Below, piece after piece: positions 23,002-33,031 of a stretch of 64,000 bases of DNA (positions are counted from its first letter, which is position 1; each line of letters opens with the position of its first letter). The translations under genes were made by a program, and so were the position numbers. This DNA is from Rhodovulum adriaticum. GTDB lineage: Bacteria; Pseudomonadota; Alphaproteobacteria; Rhodobacterales; Rhodobacteraceae. The stretch spans positions 505,876 to 569,875 of the forward strand of contig NZ_SLXL01000001.1 in the NCBI RefSeq assembly GCF_004345735.1, written 5' to 3'. The notes below the pieces were generated by a model. The model searched no databases. It saw only the letters and a program-made list of their open reading frames with translations, and was not told the DNA's origin.

Positions 23002-26000
23002 ATGAGTCACCTTCTCGACAGACTGAATTTCCTCAAGCCCAAGGAGCTGGAGAAATTCTCCGACGGCTGGGGTCAGGTCACCAAGGAAGATCGCAACTGG
23101 GAGGACACGTATAGAAACCGCTGGCGCCACGACAAGATCGTGCGCTCGACCCACGGGGTGAATTGCACCGGGTCGTGTTCGTGGAAGATCTACGTGAAAT
23201 CGGGCATCGTGACCTGGGAAACCCAGCAGACCGATTATCCCCGCACCCGCGCCGACCTGCCCAACCACGAACCCCGCGGCTGCCAGCGCGGCGCCTCCTA
23301 CAGCTGGTATCTCTACTCGGCCAACCGTGTGAAGCACCCGCTGGTCCGCGGTCGGCTGATGCGGATGTGGCGCGAGCTGCGCCAGACGAAATCGCCGATC
23401 CAGGCCTGGGCCGCGATCCAGAAGGACCCTGCCCTGCGCGCAGAATATACCCGCATCCGCGGCAAGGGCGGGTTCGTCCGCGCCAGCTGGGACGAGGCGA
23501 CCGAGATCGTGGCGGCCGCCAACGCCTGGACCGCGAAGACCTGGGGGCCTGACCGGGTGTTCGGCTTCTCGCCGATCCCGGCGATGTCGATGGTCTCCTA
23601 CGCGGCCGGGTCGCGTTACCTCAGCTTGCTGGGCGGCACCTGCCTGTCGTTCTACGACTGGTATTGCGACCTGCCGCCCTCCAGCCCGCAGACCTGGGGC
23701 GAACAGACGGACGTGCCGGAAAGTGCCGACTGGTACAACGCGGGCTTCCTGCTGATCTGGGGCTCGAACGTGCCGCAGACCCGGACGCCGGACGCGCATT
23801 TCTACACCGAGGCGCGCTATCGCGGCACCAAGTCGGCGGTGATCTGCCCCGACTATTCCGAGGCGTCGAAATTCGGCGACATCTGGCTGAACCCCAAGCA
23901 GGGCACCGACAGCGCGCTGGCGATGGCGATGGGCCACGTGATCCTGCGCGAGTTCCACCTCGACCGCCAGGCGCCCTATTTCGAGGATTACGCGCGCAAG
24001 TACACCGACATGCCGATGCTGGTGCGGCTGGAGGAAAAGGACGGCCGGTTCGTTCCGGGCCGGATGCTGCGCGCCGATGATTTCGACGGCCATCTCGGCC
24101 AGACCAACAACCCCGACTGGAAGACCGTCGGCTTCGACGACCGGACCGGCGACATCGTGGTGCCGAACGGGTCGGCCGGCTTCCGCTGGGGCGAGGAGGG
24201 CAAGTGGAACCTCGAAGAGCGTGCCGGCGACCGCGAGGTGTCCTTGCGCCTCAGCCAGATCCTCGAGGAACACCATGACGAGGTCGTGGGCGTGGACTTC
24301 CCCTATTTCGGCGGCGCCGCGCACCAGCATTTCGTGAAATGCGGCCATCCCGACGTGCTGACCCGCAACATCCCCGCCCGGCGGGTGAAGCTGGCCGATG
24401 GTGAGGCACTGGTCGTCACGGTCTTCGACCTGTTCTGCGCCAATTATGGCCTCGACCGGGGGCTGGGCGGCGAGTGGATCGCCAGGTCCTATGACGAGGA
24501 CCTGCCCTACACCCCGGCCTGGGCAGAAAAGATCACCGGGGTCCCGGCCGACAAGATCATCACGGTCGCCCGCGAATTCGCGATGAACGCGGAAAAGACC
24601 CAGGGCAAGTCCATGGTCATCCTCGGGGCCGGTCTGAACCACTGGTATCACATGGACATGAACTACCGCGGCATCATCAACCTGCTGGTGATGTGCGGCT
24701 GCGTCGGCCAGTCCGGCGGCGGCTGGAGCCATTACGTGGGCCAGGAAAAGCTGCGCCCACAGACCGGCTGGCTGCCCTTGGCCTTCGCGCTCGACTGGAA
24801 CCGCCCGCCGCGGCAGATGAACGGCACCTCGGCCTTCTACGCGCATACCGACCAGTGGCGCTATGAAACGCTGAACGTGCGCGAAATCCTCAGCCCCACC
24901 GCCCCCGAGGGCGACTGGGACGCCGCGCTGATCGACTACAACATCCGCGCCGAACGCATGGGTTGGCTGCCGTCCGCCCCGCAGCTGAAGACCAACCCGC
25001 TGGAGGTGGCGAAGGCCGCCAAGGCCGCCGGACAGGATCCAAAGGACTACGTGGCCGAGGGGCTGAAATCCGGTGCGCTGCAGATGTCCTGCGAGGATCC
25101 GGACGCGCCCGAGAACTGGATTCGGAACCTGTTTGTCTGGCGGTCGAACCTCCTGGGATCCTCGGGCAAGGGGCATGAATACTTCATCAAGCACCTGCTC
25201 GGCACCGACAACGGCGTGATGGGCAAGGATCTGGGCGCCGAGGGCCGCGAAAAGCCGAAGGAGGCCGTCTGGCATGACACCGCCCCCGAGGGCAAACTAG
25301 ACCTGCTGGTCTGCATCGACTTCCGGATGAGCACCACGGCGGTCTATTCGGACGTGGTCCTACCGACCGCCAGCTGGTACGAAAAGAACGACCTCAACAC
25401 CTCGGACATGCACCCGTTCATCCACCCGCTGCAGGCGGCGGTGGACCCGGCCTACGAGTCGAAATCGGACTGGGAGATCTTCAAGGCGATCGCCCGGAAG
25501 TTCTCGGAGGTCGCCCCGGAAATCCTCGGCGTGGAAACCGATATCGTGCAGGCGCCGATCCTGCACGACACGCCCGGAGAACTGGCCCAGCCCCATGTGC
25601 GGGACTGGAAGAAGGGCGAATGCGACCTGATCCCGGGCAAGACCGCGCCGAACTATGTCGCGGTCGAACGGGACTACCCCGCACTCTATGACCGCTTCGT
25701 CTCGGTCGGGCCGCTGCTCGACACGCTCGGCAACGGCGGCAAGGGCATCGGCTGGAACACCGAGGCCGAGATCCACGAACTGGCCAAGCTGAACGGCGCC
25801 TGGGCCGACGGCCCGGCCAAGGGGCGGCCGAAGATCGTGACCGACATCGACGCGACCGAAGTCATCCTGATGCTGGCCCCGGAAACCAACGGCGAGGTCG
25901 CGGTCAAGGCGTGGCAGGCGCTGGAAAAACCCACGGGCCGGCACCACGCGCACCTGGCCGAGGGGCAGGAGCACAACAAGATCCGCTTCCGCGACATCGC

Positions 26001-26730
26001 CGCCCAGCCGCGCAAGATCATCAGCTCGCCCACCTGGTCGGGCATCGAAAGCGAGGAGGTCTGCTACAACGCCGGCTATACCAACGTCCACGAACTGATC
26101 CCCTGGCGCACCGTCACCGGCCGCCAGCAGCTTTATCAGGATCACCTGTGGATGCGGGCCTTCGGCGAGGCGCTGTGCCAGTACCGCCCGCCGGTGGACC
26201 TGAAGACCATCACGGCGGAGGTGAACCCCGAAACCGACCGGCCCCACGTTGTGCTGAACTTCATCACGCCGCACCAGAAATGGGGCATCCATTCAACCTA
26301 TACCGACAACCTGCACATGCTCACGCTGAACCGCGGCGGGCCGGTGGTCTGGATTTCCGAGGTCGACGCGAAGAAGGCCGGGATCGAGGACAACGACTGG
26401 ATCGAGGCCTTCAATGTCAACGGCGCGCTGACCGCGCGGGCCGTCGTCTCGCAGCGGGTGAAGGAGGGGATGACGCTGATGTATCACGCGCAGGAGAAGA
26501 TCGTGAACACGCCCGGATCGGAAAAGACCGGCATCCGCGGCGGCATCCACAACTCGGTCACCCGCGCGGTACCCAAGCCCACCCACATGATCGGCGGCTA
26601 TGCCCAGTTGGCCTACGGCTTCAACTACTACGGCACCGTCGGCTCGAACCGGGACGAATTCGTCATCGTCCGCAAGATGAACAAGGTCGACTGGCTCGAC
26701 CGTCCGGCAACCCAGGAGGCCGCGGAATGA
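23002..26730 (+). CDS. narG: Respiratory nitrate reductase alpha subunit
   Basis: NarG reduces nitrate to nitrite at a bis-MGD molybdenum centre on the cytoplasmic face. The 1242-residue product has no Tat signal, as usual. The FS0 [4Fe-4S] ligands are H51, C55, C59 and C94 (HGVNCTGSC and GCQRG). The molybdenum ligand aspartate is D223 in DWYCDLPPSSPQTW. Length and motifs are canonical for NarG. The stop overlaps the narH ATG (ATGA). Confidence 0.98.
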   Translation: MSHLLDRLNFLKPKELEKFSDGWGQVTKEDRNWEDTYRNRWRHDKIVRSTHGVNCTGSCSWKIYVKSGIVTWETQQTDYPRTRADLPNHEPRGCQRGASYSWYLYSANRVKHPLVRGRLMRMWRELRQTKSPIQAWAAIQKDPALRAEYTRIRGKGGFVRASWDEATEIVAAANAWTAKTWGPDRVFGFSPIPAMSMVSYAAGSRYLSLLGGTCLSFYDWYCDLPPSSPQTWGEQTDVPESADWYNAGFLLIWGSNVPQTRTPDAHFYTEARYRGTKSAVICPDYSEASKFGDIWLNPKQGTDSALAMAMGHVILREFHLDRQAPYFEDYARKYTDMPMLVRLEEKDGRFVPGRMLRADDFDGHLGQTNNPDWKTVGFDDRTGDIVVPNGSAGFRWGEEGKWNLEERAGDREVSLRLSQILEEHHDEVVGVDFPYFGGAAHQHFVKCGHPDVLTRNIPARRVKLADGEALVVTVFDLFCANYGLDRGLGGEWIARSYDEDLPYTPAWAEKITGVPADKIITVAREFAMNAEKTQGKSMVILGAGLNHWYHMDMNYRGIINLLVMCGCVGQSGGGWSHYVGQEKLRPQTGWLPLAFALDWNRPPRQMNGTSAFYAHTDQWRYETLNVREILSPTAPEGDWDAALIDYNIRAERMGWLPSAPQLKTNPLEVAKAAKAAGQDPKDYVAEGLKSGALQMSCEDPDAPENWIRNLFVWRSNLLGSSGKGHEYFIKHLLGTDNGVMGKDLGAEGREKPKEAVWHDTAPEGKLDLLVCIDFRMSTTAVYSDVVLPTASWYEKNDLNTSDMHPFIHPLQAAVDPAYESKSDWEIFKAIARKFSEVAPEILGVETDIVQAPILHDTPGELAQPHVRDWKKGECDLIPGKTAPNYVAVERDYPALYDRFVSVGPLLDTLGNGGKGIGWNTEAEIHELAKLNGAWADGPAKGRPKIVTDIDATEVILMLAPETNGEVAVKAWQALEKPTGRHHAHLAEGQEHNKIRFRDIAAQPRKIISSPTWSGIESEEVCYNAGYTNVHELIPWRTVTGRQQLYQDHLWMRAFGEALCQYRPPVDLKTITAEVNPETDRPHVVLNFITPHQKWGIHSTYTDNLHMLTLNRGGPVVWISEVDAKKAGIEDNDWIEAFNVNGALTARAVVSQRVKEGMTLMYHAQEKIVNTPGSEKTGIRGGIHNSVTRAVPKPTHMIGGYAQLAYGFNYYGTVGSNRDEFVIVRKMNKVDWLDRPATQEAAE

Positions 26731-28250
26731 GAGTGCGTGCGCAAATCGGCATGGTGCTGAACCTCGACAAGTGCATCGGGTGCCACACCTGCTCTGTCAC
26801 CTGCAAGAACGTGTGGACGAGCCGCGAAGGCGTCGAATACGCGTGGTTCAACAACGTCGAAACCAAGCCCGGCATCGGCTATCCGAAGGACTGGGAGAAC
26901 CAGAAACGCTGGAACGGCGGATGGGAGCGCAACCGGCGCGGCCACATCCAGCCGAAACAGGGCGCCAAGTGGCGCATCCTGTCCAACATCTTCGGCAACC
27001 CCGACCTGCCCGAGATCGACGACTATTACGAACCCTTCGACTTCGACCACGACCACCTGAAATCGGCCCCCGAGATGGAGGCCTTCCCGACCGCGCGGCC
27101 CTATTCCAAGATCACCGGCGAGCGGATCGAGAAGATCGAATGGGCGCCGAACTGGGAGGAGATCCTCGGCGGCGAATTCTCGAAACGGTCGAAGGACTAC
27201 AATTTCGAGGGCGTCCAGAAGGAGATCTACGGGGAATACGAGAACACCTTCATGATGTATCTCCCCCGGCTCTGCGAACACTGCCTGAACCCGACCTGCG
27301 CGGCCTCCTGCCCCTCGGGCGCGATCTACAAGCGCGAGGAGGACGGCGTCGTCCTGATCGACCAGGAAAAGTGCCGGGGCTGGCGGATGTGCATCTCGGG
27401 CTGCCCCTACAAGAAGGTCTACTACAACTGGGACACCGGCAAGTCCGAGAAATGCACCTTCTGCTATCCGCGGATCGAGTCCGGCATGCCGACGGTCTGT
27501 TCCGAGACCTGCGTGGGGCGGATCCGCTATCTGGGCGTGATGCTCTATGACGCCGACGCGATCGAGGCGGCGGCGAGTTCCGAAAAGGTAACCGACCTTT
27601 ACGACGCGCAGCTCGACGTCTTCCTCGACCCCAACGACCCGGTGGTGCGCGAGATGGCGCTGGCCGATGGCGTGCCCGAGGAATGGATCGAGGCGGCAAA
27701 GAACTCGCCGGTCTGGAAGATGGCGATGGAATGGAAGGTCGCCTTCCCGCTCCATCCCGAATACCGAACGCTGCCGATGGTGTGGTACATCCCGCCGCTG
27801 TCGCCGATCCAGAACGCCGCCGAGGCGGGCAAGATCGGCCATGACGGCGAAATGCCCGACGTGCGCAGCCTGCGCATCCCGGTCAGGTATCTCGCCAACA
27901 TGCTGACGGCGGGTGACGAGGCGCCGGTCGTCTCAGCGCTGGAACGGATGCTGGCGATGCGCGCTTACATGCGCGCCAAGACCGTGGACGGCGTCACCGA
28001 CGAGGGCATCGCCGCGCGCGTCGGCCTCTCGGGCCGGGTGATCGAGGACATGTACCGGATCATGGCGCTTGCCAATTACGAGGACCGCTTCGTGATCCCG
28101 ACGACGCACCGGGAACTCGCAGAAGAGGCGATGGACCTGCGCGGCGGCTGCGGCTTCACCGATGGCAACGGCTGTTCCACCGGCATGTCCGAGGGCTCGC
28201 TCTTCGGCGGCAAGAAAAAGAAATTCACCCTTCCCTCGGAGGCGTTCTGA
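26727..28250 (+). CDS. narH: Respiratory nitrate reductase beta subunit
   Basis: NarH carries electrons from NarI hemes to NarG through one [3Fe-4S] and three [4Fe-4S] clusters. The 507-residue protein shows CIGCHTCSVTC (C16-C26), CEHCLNPTCAASCP, CRGWRMCISGCP (tryptophan in place of the second cysteine marks the [3Fe-4S] site) and CTFCYPRIESGMPTVCSETC. I start at the ATG at 26727, which overlaps the narG stop; the frame extends far upstream only as antiframe to narG. Confidence 0.98.
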   Translation: MRVRAQIGMVLNLDKCIGCHTCSVTCKNVWTSREGVEYAWFNNVETKPGIGYPKDWENQKRWNGGWERNRRGHIQPKQGAKWRILSNIFGNPDLPEIDDYYEPFDFDHDHLKSAPEMEAFPTARPYSKITGERIEKIEWAPNWEEILGGEFSKRSKDYNFEGVQKEIYGEYENTFMMYLPRLCEHCLNPTCAASCPSGAIYKREEDGVVLIDQEKCRGWRMCISGCPYKKVYYNWDTGKSEKCTFCYPRIESGMPTVCSETCVGRIRYLGVMLYDADAIEAAASSEKVTDLYDAQLDVFLDPNDPVVREMALADGVPEEWIEAAKNSPVWKMAMEWKVAFPLHPEYRTLPMVWYIPPLSPIQNAAEAGKIGHDGEMPDVRSLRIPVRYLANMLTAGDEAPVVSALERMLAMRAYMRAKTVDGVTDEGIAARVGLSGRVIEDMYRIMALANYEDRFVIPTTHRELAEEAMDLRGGCGFTDGNGCSTGMSEGSLFGGKKKKFTLPSEAF

Positions 28251-28960
28251 TGTACCTGACCCTCAAGGCCCTCTCGGCGCTGCTGAGCTATCCCGGCGCC
28301 GACCTGCAGGCCGCGCGCTACGAGATCGCGCGCGCCCTGCTGACCGACCGGCGGCTGACATCGGGGCTGCGCCACGACCTGTTGCCGCTGCTCGATGCGC
28401 TCGGCAATGACGACCTGCTCGACCTGCAGGAAGGTTTCGTCGGGCTCTTCGACCGGTCGCGGTCGCTGTCGCTCAACCTCTTCGAGCATGTCCACGGCGA
28501 AAGCCGGGCGCGGGGCAGCGCGATGGTGGACCTGGTGGAAACCTACCGTGCCGCGGGCTTCGAGCCCGCGACCGAGGAACTGCCCGATCACCTGCCGGTG
28601 CTGCTTGAATTCCTGGCCCACCGGCCCGAGGCCGAGGCGCGCGAGACCCTGGCCGACGCGGCGCACATCTTCGAGGTGCTCGCGCAGCGGCTGGAGAAAC
28701 GGGACAGCCCCTATGCGGGGGTGTTCCGCGCGCTTCTGCATCTCGCAGGCGAGACGGCCGATGCTGCAACGGTAGAAACCCTACTCGCCCAGCCCGAAGA
28801 CGACCCCGACGACCTGGAGGCGCTCGACGCCGTCTGGGCCGAGACCCAGGTCACCTTCGGCCCCGATCCCAATGCCGGCTGCCCGCAAGTGCGCGACATG
28901 CTCGCGCGGATGGACAACCCCACCAACCCCGCCCCGGCCGTGCCGGCGGCCGCAGAGTGA
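28250..28960 (+). CDS. narJ: Nitrate reductase molybdenum cofactor assembly chaperone
   Basis: NarJ binds NarG and helps insert the molybdenum cofactor before membrane docking. The 236-residue protein has the TorD/NarJ all-helical pattern: LKALSALLSYPGADLQ, LQEGFVGLFDRSRSLSLNLFEHVHGESRARG, DHLPVLLEFLAHRP. The start overlaps the narH stop (TGATG), so the subunit and its chaperone are translationally coupled. Confidence 0.95.
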   Translation: MYLTLKALSALLSYPGADLQAARYEIARALLTDRRLTSGLRHDLLPLLDALGNDDLLDLQEGFVGLFDRSRSLSLNLFEHVHGESRARGSAMVDLVETYRAAGFEPATEELPDHLPVLLEFLAHRPEAEARETLADAAHIFEVLAQRLEKRDSPYAGVFRALLHLAGETADAATVETLLAQPEDDPDDLEALDAVWAETQVTFGPDPNAGCPQVRDMLARMDNPTNPAPAVPAAAE

Positions 28961-28972
28961 CGGAGGCACGTC

Positions 28973-29743
28973 ATGCATAACTTTCTCTTCGGGATTTACC
29001 CCTATATCGCGCTGTCGGTGCTGATCTTCGGGTCCATCGCGCGCTATGAACGCGACCCGTTCACCTGGAAATCCTCGTCCTCGCAACTGTTGCGGCGCAG
29101 GCAGCTGATCCTCGGCTCGGTGCTGTTCCATGTGGGCGTGATCGTGATCTTCTTCGGCCACCTGATCGGGCTTCTGACGCCGATCTGGGTGTTCGACGCC
29201 ATCGGCATCAGCCACGGCGCGAAACAGACGCTGGCCGTGGTGGTGGGCGGCATCGCCGGCGTGATGGCGCTGGCGGGCGGGATCATCCTGTTCCACCGCC
29301 GCTGGACCGATCCGCGCATCCGCACGACCTCGAGCGTCGCCGATATCGGCATTCTGGGGCTCCTGATCGCGCAGCTCGGTCTCGGCCTGATGACGGTCTT
29401 CGTCTCGCTGCAACATCTCGACGGGCACGAGATGACCAAGTTCATGGCCTGGGCACAGGGCATCTGGACCTTCGACGGTGCGGCGGCCAGCTACATTGCG
29501 GACGTGAACATCCTGTTCAAGCTGCACCTCTTCATGGGGCTGACGATCTTCGTCCTGTTCCCGTTCACCCGGCTCGTGCACATGCTCTCGGTGCCGCTGC
29601 GCTATCTCTACCGGCCGGGCTACCAGATCGTGCGCTCGCGCCGCCGCGCCCCGCTGCCCGTCCGGAACGGCAAGTCCGCGCAACTGATGGCACAAGCCCG
29701 TCCGGTGTCGGCCGCGGGCACGCAGACTCGGCCGGCGGAGTAG
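28973..29743 (+). CDS. narI: Respiratory nitrate reductase gamma subunit (cytochrome b)
   Basis: NarI anchors the complex and takes electrons from quinol through two b-type hemes. The 256-residue protein starts MHNFLFGIYPYIALSVLIFGS and has five membrane helices with heme histidines in FHVGVIVIFFGHLIGL and LFKLHLFMG/RLVHMLSVP. The C-terminal tail is about 30 residues longer than the enteric protein and is basic. It is followed at 5 bp by a parvulin gene, as in Pseudomonas nar operons. Confidence 0.96.
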   Translation: MHNFLFGIYPYIALSVLIFGSIARYERDPFTWKSSSSQLLRRRQLILGSVLFHVGVIVIFFGHLIGLLTPIWVFDAIGISHGAKQTLAVVVGGIAGVMALAGGIILFHRRWTDPRIRTTSSVADIGILGLLIAQLGLGLMTVFVSLQHLDGHEMTKFMAWAQGIWTFDGAAASYIADVNILFKLHLFMGLTIFVLFPFTRLVHMLSVPLRYLYRPGYQIVRSRRRAPLPVRNGKSAQLMAQARPVSAAGTQTRPAE

Positions 29744-29748
29744 GACGC

Positions 29749-30549
29749 ATGACCTCGCTGTTCCCCGAAGTCACCATCAACGGTGTGACCATTGCCTCCG
29801 CCGCAATCGCGGCGGAGGCCCAGAACCACACGGCTCCGGCGGGCAAACCGGGGCTAGCCTGGCGCCGCGCGGCCCGCGCTCTGATCATCCGCGAGGCGAT
29901 GCTTCAGGAGGCGCGGCGCGTCGGCATGACGGCCGAGCCGCAAGAACTCGCTCCCGGTCGCCGCGAAACCGAGGATGAGGCCCTGATCCGCGCCCTGATG
30001 GAGGAACGGATCGTACCCGCCCCGGTAAGCGAGGACGCGATGCGCGCCACCTATGACGCCGCGCCCGATCGGTTCCGTGCACCCGACCTGTGGCAGGTGT
30101 CGCATATCCTTTATGCCGCCAGGCCGGACGATACCGCGGCCCGCGCGCTTGCCCGCGAGGGGGCGGCCCGCGCGCTTTCGCGTCTGGCGGCGAACCCCGA
30201 CGCCTTTGGCCGAATCGCCGCTGAGCAAAGCGACTGCCCCTCTCGCGGGGCGGGAGGTCAACTTGGCCAGATCGGTCCTGGCGAGACCGTGCCGGAATTC
30301 GAGGCTGCGCTTGCGGACATGGCCGAAGGCACGATTTGCCCTGATCCGGTAGAAACGCGCTTTGGTCTGCATGTGATCCGCATGGATGCCTGCGCCAAGG
30401 GGGCGATCCGCCCCTTCGACGCAGTGCGGGACGAGATCGCCGCAGCCCTGGAAAAGGCGGCCTGGGCGCAGGCGGCGCAGGCCTTCACCGCCGCACTTCT
30501 GGCGGGTGCGACGGTAACAGGGCTGGACCCGATGCAACCCATCCACTGA
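29749..30549 (+). CDS. Parvulin-type peptidyl-prolyl isomerase of the nar operon
   Basis: The 266-residue protein has a helical N-terminal part (residues 1-115) and a parvulin domain: DLWQVSHILYAARPDD, then AEQSDCPSRGAGGQLGQIGPGETVPEFEAAL and TRFGLHVIRMD. There is no signal peptide, so it is cytoplasmic like NifM. PpiC/NifM-like genes directly after narI are known from Pseudomonas and related nar operons, where a role in nitrate reductase maturation is presumed. It lies 12 bp before a hemerythrin gene. Confidence 0.9.
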   Translation: MTSLFPEVTINGVTIASAAIAAEAQNHTAPAGKPGLAWRRAARALIIREAMLQEARRVGMTAEPQELAPGRRETEDEALIRALMEERIVPAPVSEDAMRATYDAAPDRFRAPDLWQVSHILYAARPDDTAARALAREGAARALSRLAANPDAFGRIAAEQSDCPSRGAGGQLGQIGPGETVPEFEAALADMAEGTICPDPVETRFGLHVIRMDACAKGAIRPFDAVRDEIAAALEKAAWAQAAQAFTAALLAGATVTGLDPMQPIH

Positions 30550-30561
30550 AGGAGAACGGCC

Positions 30562-31143
30562 ATGTGCCCCCAGATCGACCAGCCACCGCCCCGCGACGAC
30601 GGCACGCGGCCGGTCGATCTGCGGCGCTATGGCAATCCGTTGGATGCGTTGGCGGCGGACCACTATCGCCAGCGGCTCATCCTGGCGGACCTGGAGCGGC
30701 TGGCGGCATCGATCGATCGCGACAACGACGATGTGGCTGCACTTCTGATGCATATCGAAATCGAAATGCCCATGCATACGCTTGACGAGGACGAAGACCT
30801 GTTCCCGCTGCTCAGACGCCGCGCCGCCCCCGAGGACCGGATGGACCGTCTGCTTGCACGTCTCGATGCCGAGCATGACTCGATCAAGGCTCTGGCTGCC
30901 GAGGTCCGGGACATCCTGCGCGGGGTCTTAGCCGGCGATATGCCGGGCGACCGCACCCCCCTGCATGGTTTCACATCCGCCTATCGACGCCACATGATCC
31001 TGGAAAACGCCGTTCTTTTGTCGCTGGCCCGCGCGCGGCTGACCCAGGCGGACCTTGCCGATCTACGCAGCCGTATGGCCGCCCGCCGCGGGCTGGACCT
31101 CGCGCTGGAGACCGGGCCGCGGGAGGACCGGAATGCTCAGTGA
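30562..31143 (+). CDS. Hemerythrin HHE domain protein
   Basis: The 193-residue protein contains an HHE bundle: ADHYRQRLILADL, IEMPMHTLDEDEDLFPLLR, LDAEHDSIKAL and YRRHMILENAVLL supply the usual histidine and acid ligands for a di-iron site. Family members bind oxygen or NO or help repair iron-sulfur clusters (YtfE-like). Its place in the nar operon favours protection against nitrite- or NO-derived damage, which is inference. Its 3' end overlaps the carbonic anhydrase start by 11 bp. Confidence 0.88.
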   Translation: MCPQIDQPPPRDDGTRPVDLRRYGNPLDALAADHYRQRLILADLERLAASIDRDNDDVAALLMHIEIEMPMHTLDEDEDLFPLLRRRAAPEDRMDRLLARLDAEHDSIKALAAEVRDILRGVLAGDMPGDRTPLHGFTSAYRRHMILENAVLLSLARARLTQADLADLRSRMAARRGLDLALETGPREDRNAQ

Positions 31144-31750
31144 CCTTCTGCGCCGGAACGTGGCCTGGTCGGCCGAACGCCACCGCACCGAACCGGGCTA
31201 TTTCGCGCGGCTCGCCACGCGGCAGAGGCCCGAATTCTTCTGGATCGGCTGCGCCGACAGCCGGGTGCCGGCGAACGTGATCGCCGGGCTCGATTCCGGC
31301 GAGGTCTTCGTGCAGCGCAACATCGCCAACGTCGTGCATTCCTCGGACCTCAACCTGCTGAGCGCGCTGGAATTCGCCGTCGAGGCGCTGAAGATCCGCG
31401 AGATCATCGTCTGCGGCCATTACGGCTGCGGCGGGATCAGGGCCGCGACCGAAGATGTGCCGCATGGCCTTGCCGATCACTGGCTGGAACCGATCCGCAG
31501 GCTGGCCCGGCGTCGCGCTGAGGAATTATCCGCGATCCCACAGATAGAGGCCCGCCGTGACCGGTTGGCGGAACTGAATGTTGTCGAGGGCGTGCGGCGC
31601 GTGGCCGAGACGCCGATCCTGAGAAAGGCGTGGGAACGCGGGGAACCCGTCAAGGTGCATGGCCTGATCTACGGGTTGAAAGATGGGCTTCTGCGGAACC
31701 TCGATTGTACATTGTCGCTTGAAACGGTTGCCGAGGCCAAATGGGCATGA
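31133..31750 (+). CDS. Beta-class carbonic anhydrase
   Basis: The 205-residue enzyme shows the zinc site of beta carbonic anhydrases: C40, D42 and R44 in GCADSR, and H96 and C99 in CGHYGCGG, with VFVQRNIAN between. It interconverts carbon dioxide and bicarbonate in the cytoplasm. It overlaps both neighbours by a few bases and so belongs to the nar operon. Supply of bicarbonate or pH control during nitrate respiration is a reasonable but untested role. Confidence 0.94.
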   Translation: MLSDLLRRNVAWSAERHRTEPGYFARLATRQRPEFFWIGCADSRVPANVIAGLDSGEVFVQRNIANVVHSSDLNLLSALEFAVEALKIREIIVCGHYGCGGIRAATEDVPHGLADHWLEPIRRLARRRAEELSAIPQIEARRDRLAELNVVEGVRRVAETPILRKAWERGEPVKVHGLIYGLKDGLLRNLDCTLSLETVAEAKWA

Positions 31751-33021
31751 CCTTGAGTAAGCCCCAGTATTCGCCCGACTGTTCCTGTGACGAGGCCGGG
31801 TCCGCCGGGCGGCTTCTTTCACTGGAGCAGGCGCTTGCGCGCGGGTTGGCGCTGGCCTCTGCGGTCGAGGAAATGGAGCGCCTGCCGCTGGCCCGAGCCA
31901 CCGGGCGCATCACCGCCACTGCCGTGCGTACAACGACGCCGCTGCCCCAATTCGATAATGCCGGGATGGACGGCTATGCGCTGCGGCTGTCCGACATGGC
32001 CGGTAATGGCCCCTGGGTCCTGCCCGTTGCCGGGCGCGTGGCGGCAGGCGATCCGCCCGCCGAGTGCTGGCCGAAAGGCAGCGTGCTGCGCATCCTGACT
32101 GGCGCGCCGGTGCCAGACGGGGCGGATGCGGTCCTCATGCAGGAACAGGCTGACCGCCAGGAAGGCAGGGTCGTGCTGCATGCCCGCCCGCGGAGGGATG
32201 AGAACATCCGGCGCCGCGGCGAGGATTTGCAGGCAGGCGCCGAAATCCTGCCGGCGGGCATAGAGATCGGCCCGCGCGAGGCCGCAGCCCTGGCCGTCGC
32301 CGGGATGGGCGAGGTGACAGTTCGTCGACAGGTCCGTGTCGCGATCTTTTCTACCGGCTCCGAATTGCGCGAGCCAGGCGAGCCGCTTGCACCAGGCCAG
32401 ATATGGAATGCCAACCGGTACATGTTGCGGGCCGCGCTGGACCGGCGCTGGGTCGCGCTGACCGATCTTGGCGCCGTTCCCGACGACGCCGGCGCATTGG
32501 CGGCAGCGCTGAGGCTGGCCACCGAAACGGCAGACATGGTGATCACGACAGGCGGCGTCTCCGTCGGCGACGAGGACCACATGCCGAGGCTTGTCCGTGA
32601 AGCTGGCGGCGAGATCCATGCCATGCGCATTGCCATGAAGCCGGGCAAGCCGGTAACGCTGGGCTATTTGGGGGCGGCTGTTTTTGCAGGGCTGCCGGGG
32701 AATCCGGTCTCTGCCTTCGTCACCTTGAAAGTTCTGGCTGCGCCGATCCTTGAACGGCTTGCAGGCATTGGCCGCCCCGCAACCCGCGACCGACTGGTGA
32801 TGCCCGTGGCCGAAGCCCTGGATCGCAAGCCCGGGCGACTGGAGTTTCGCCCGGTTCGACTGGTTGCGCCAGCAGAGGGCGGCACGCGCCGTATCGCATG
32901 GCTGGCCCCGTCCTATTCCGCCCGCGTCGCGCTGCTCGCTGGTGCGGATGGTCTTGCCGTCATACCGCCTGCGCTGTCCCATGTGGCGGCAGGCGATTAT
33001 CTTGAGGTGCTGACGTTCTGA
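31741..33021 (+). CDS. moeA: Molybdopterin molybdenumtransferase
   Basis: MoeA inserts molybdate into adenylated molybdopterin. The 426-residue product has LPQFDNAGMDGYALR, VAAGDPP, RILTGAPVPDGADAVLMQEQA, IFSTGSELREPGEPLAPGQIWNANRYM, VITTGGVSVGDEDHM and GLPGNPVSAFVT, all diagnostic. A cysteine-bearing N-terminal tail (SPDCSCDEAG) precedes the domain. It is the last plus-strand gene of the module and, with mobA, adds late cofactor steps to the nitrate reductase cargo. Confidence 0.95.
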   Translation: MGMTLSKPQYSPDCSCDEAGSAGRLLSLEQALARGLALASAVEEMERLPLARATGRITATAVRTTTPLPQFDNAGMDGYALRLSDMAGNGPWVLPVAGRVAAGDPPAECWPKGSVLRILTGAPVPDGADAVLMQEQADRQEGRVVLHARPRRDENIRRRGEDLQAGAEILPAGIEIGPREAAALAVAGMGEVTVRRQVRVAIFSTGSELREPGEPLAPGQIWNANRYMLRAALDRRWVALTDLGAVPDDAGALAAALRLATETADMVITTGGVSVGDEDHMPRLVREAGGEIHAMRIAMKPGKPVTLGYLGAAVFAGLPGNPVSAFVTLKVLAAPILERLAGIGRPATRDRLVMPVAEALDRKPGRLEFRPVRLVAPAEGGTRRIAWLAPSYSARVALLAGADGLAVIPPALSHVAAGDYLEVLTF

Positions 33022-33031
33022 AGGCCCGGGA

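Noticed and set aside
22807-25275. Long minus-strand open frame of about 820 codons opposite narG
   Set aside because: It is antisense to narG in high-GC DNA, has no ribosome site and its composition (H, R, G, A rich) is that of a shadow frame.
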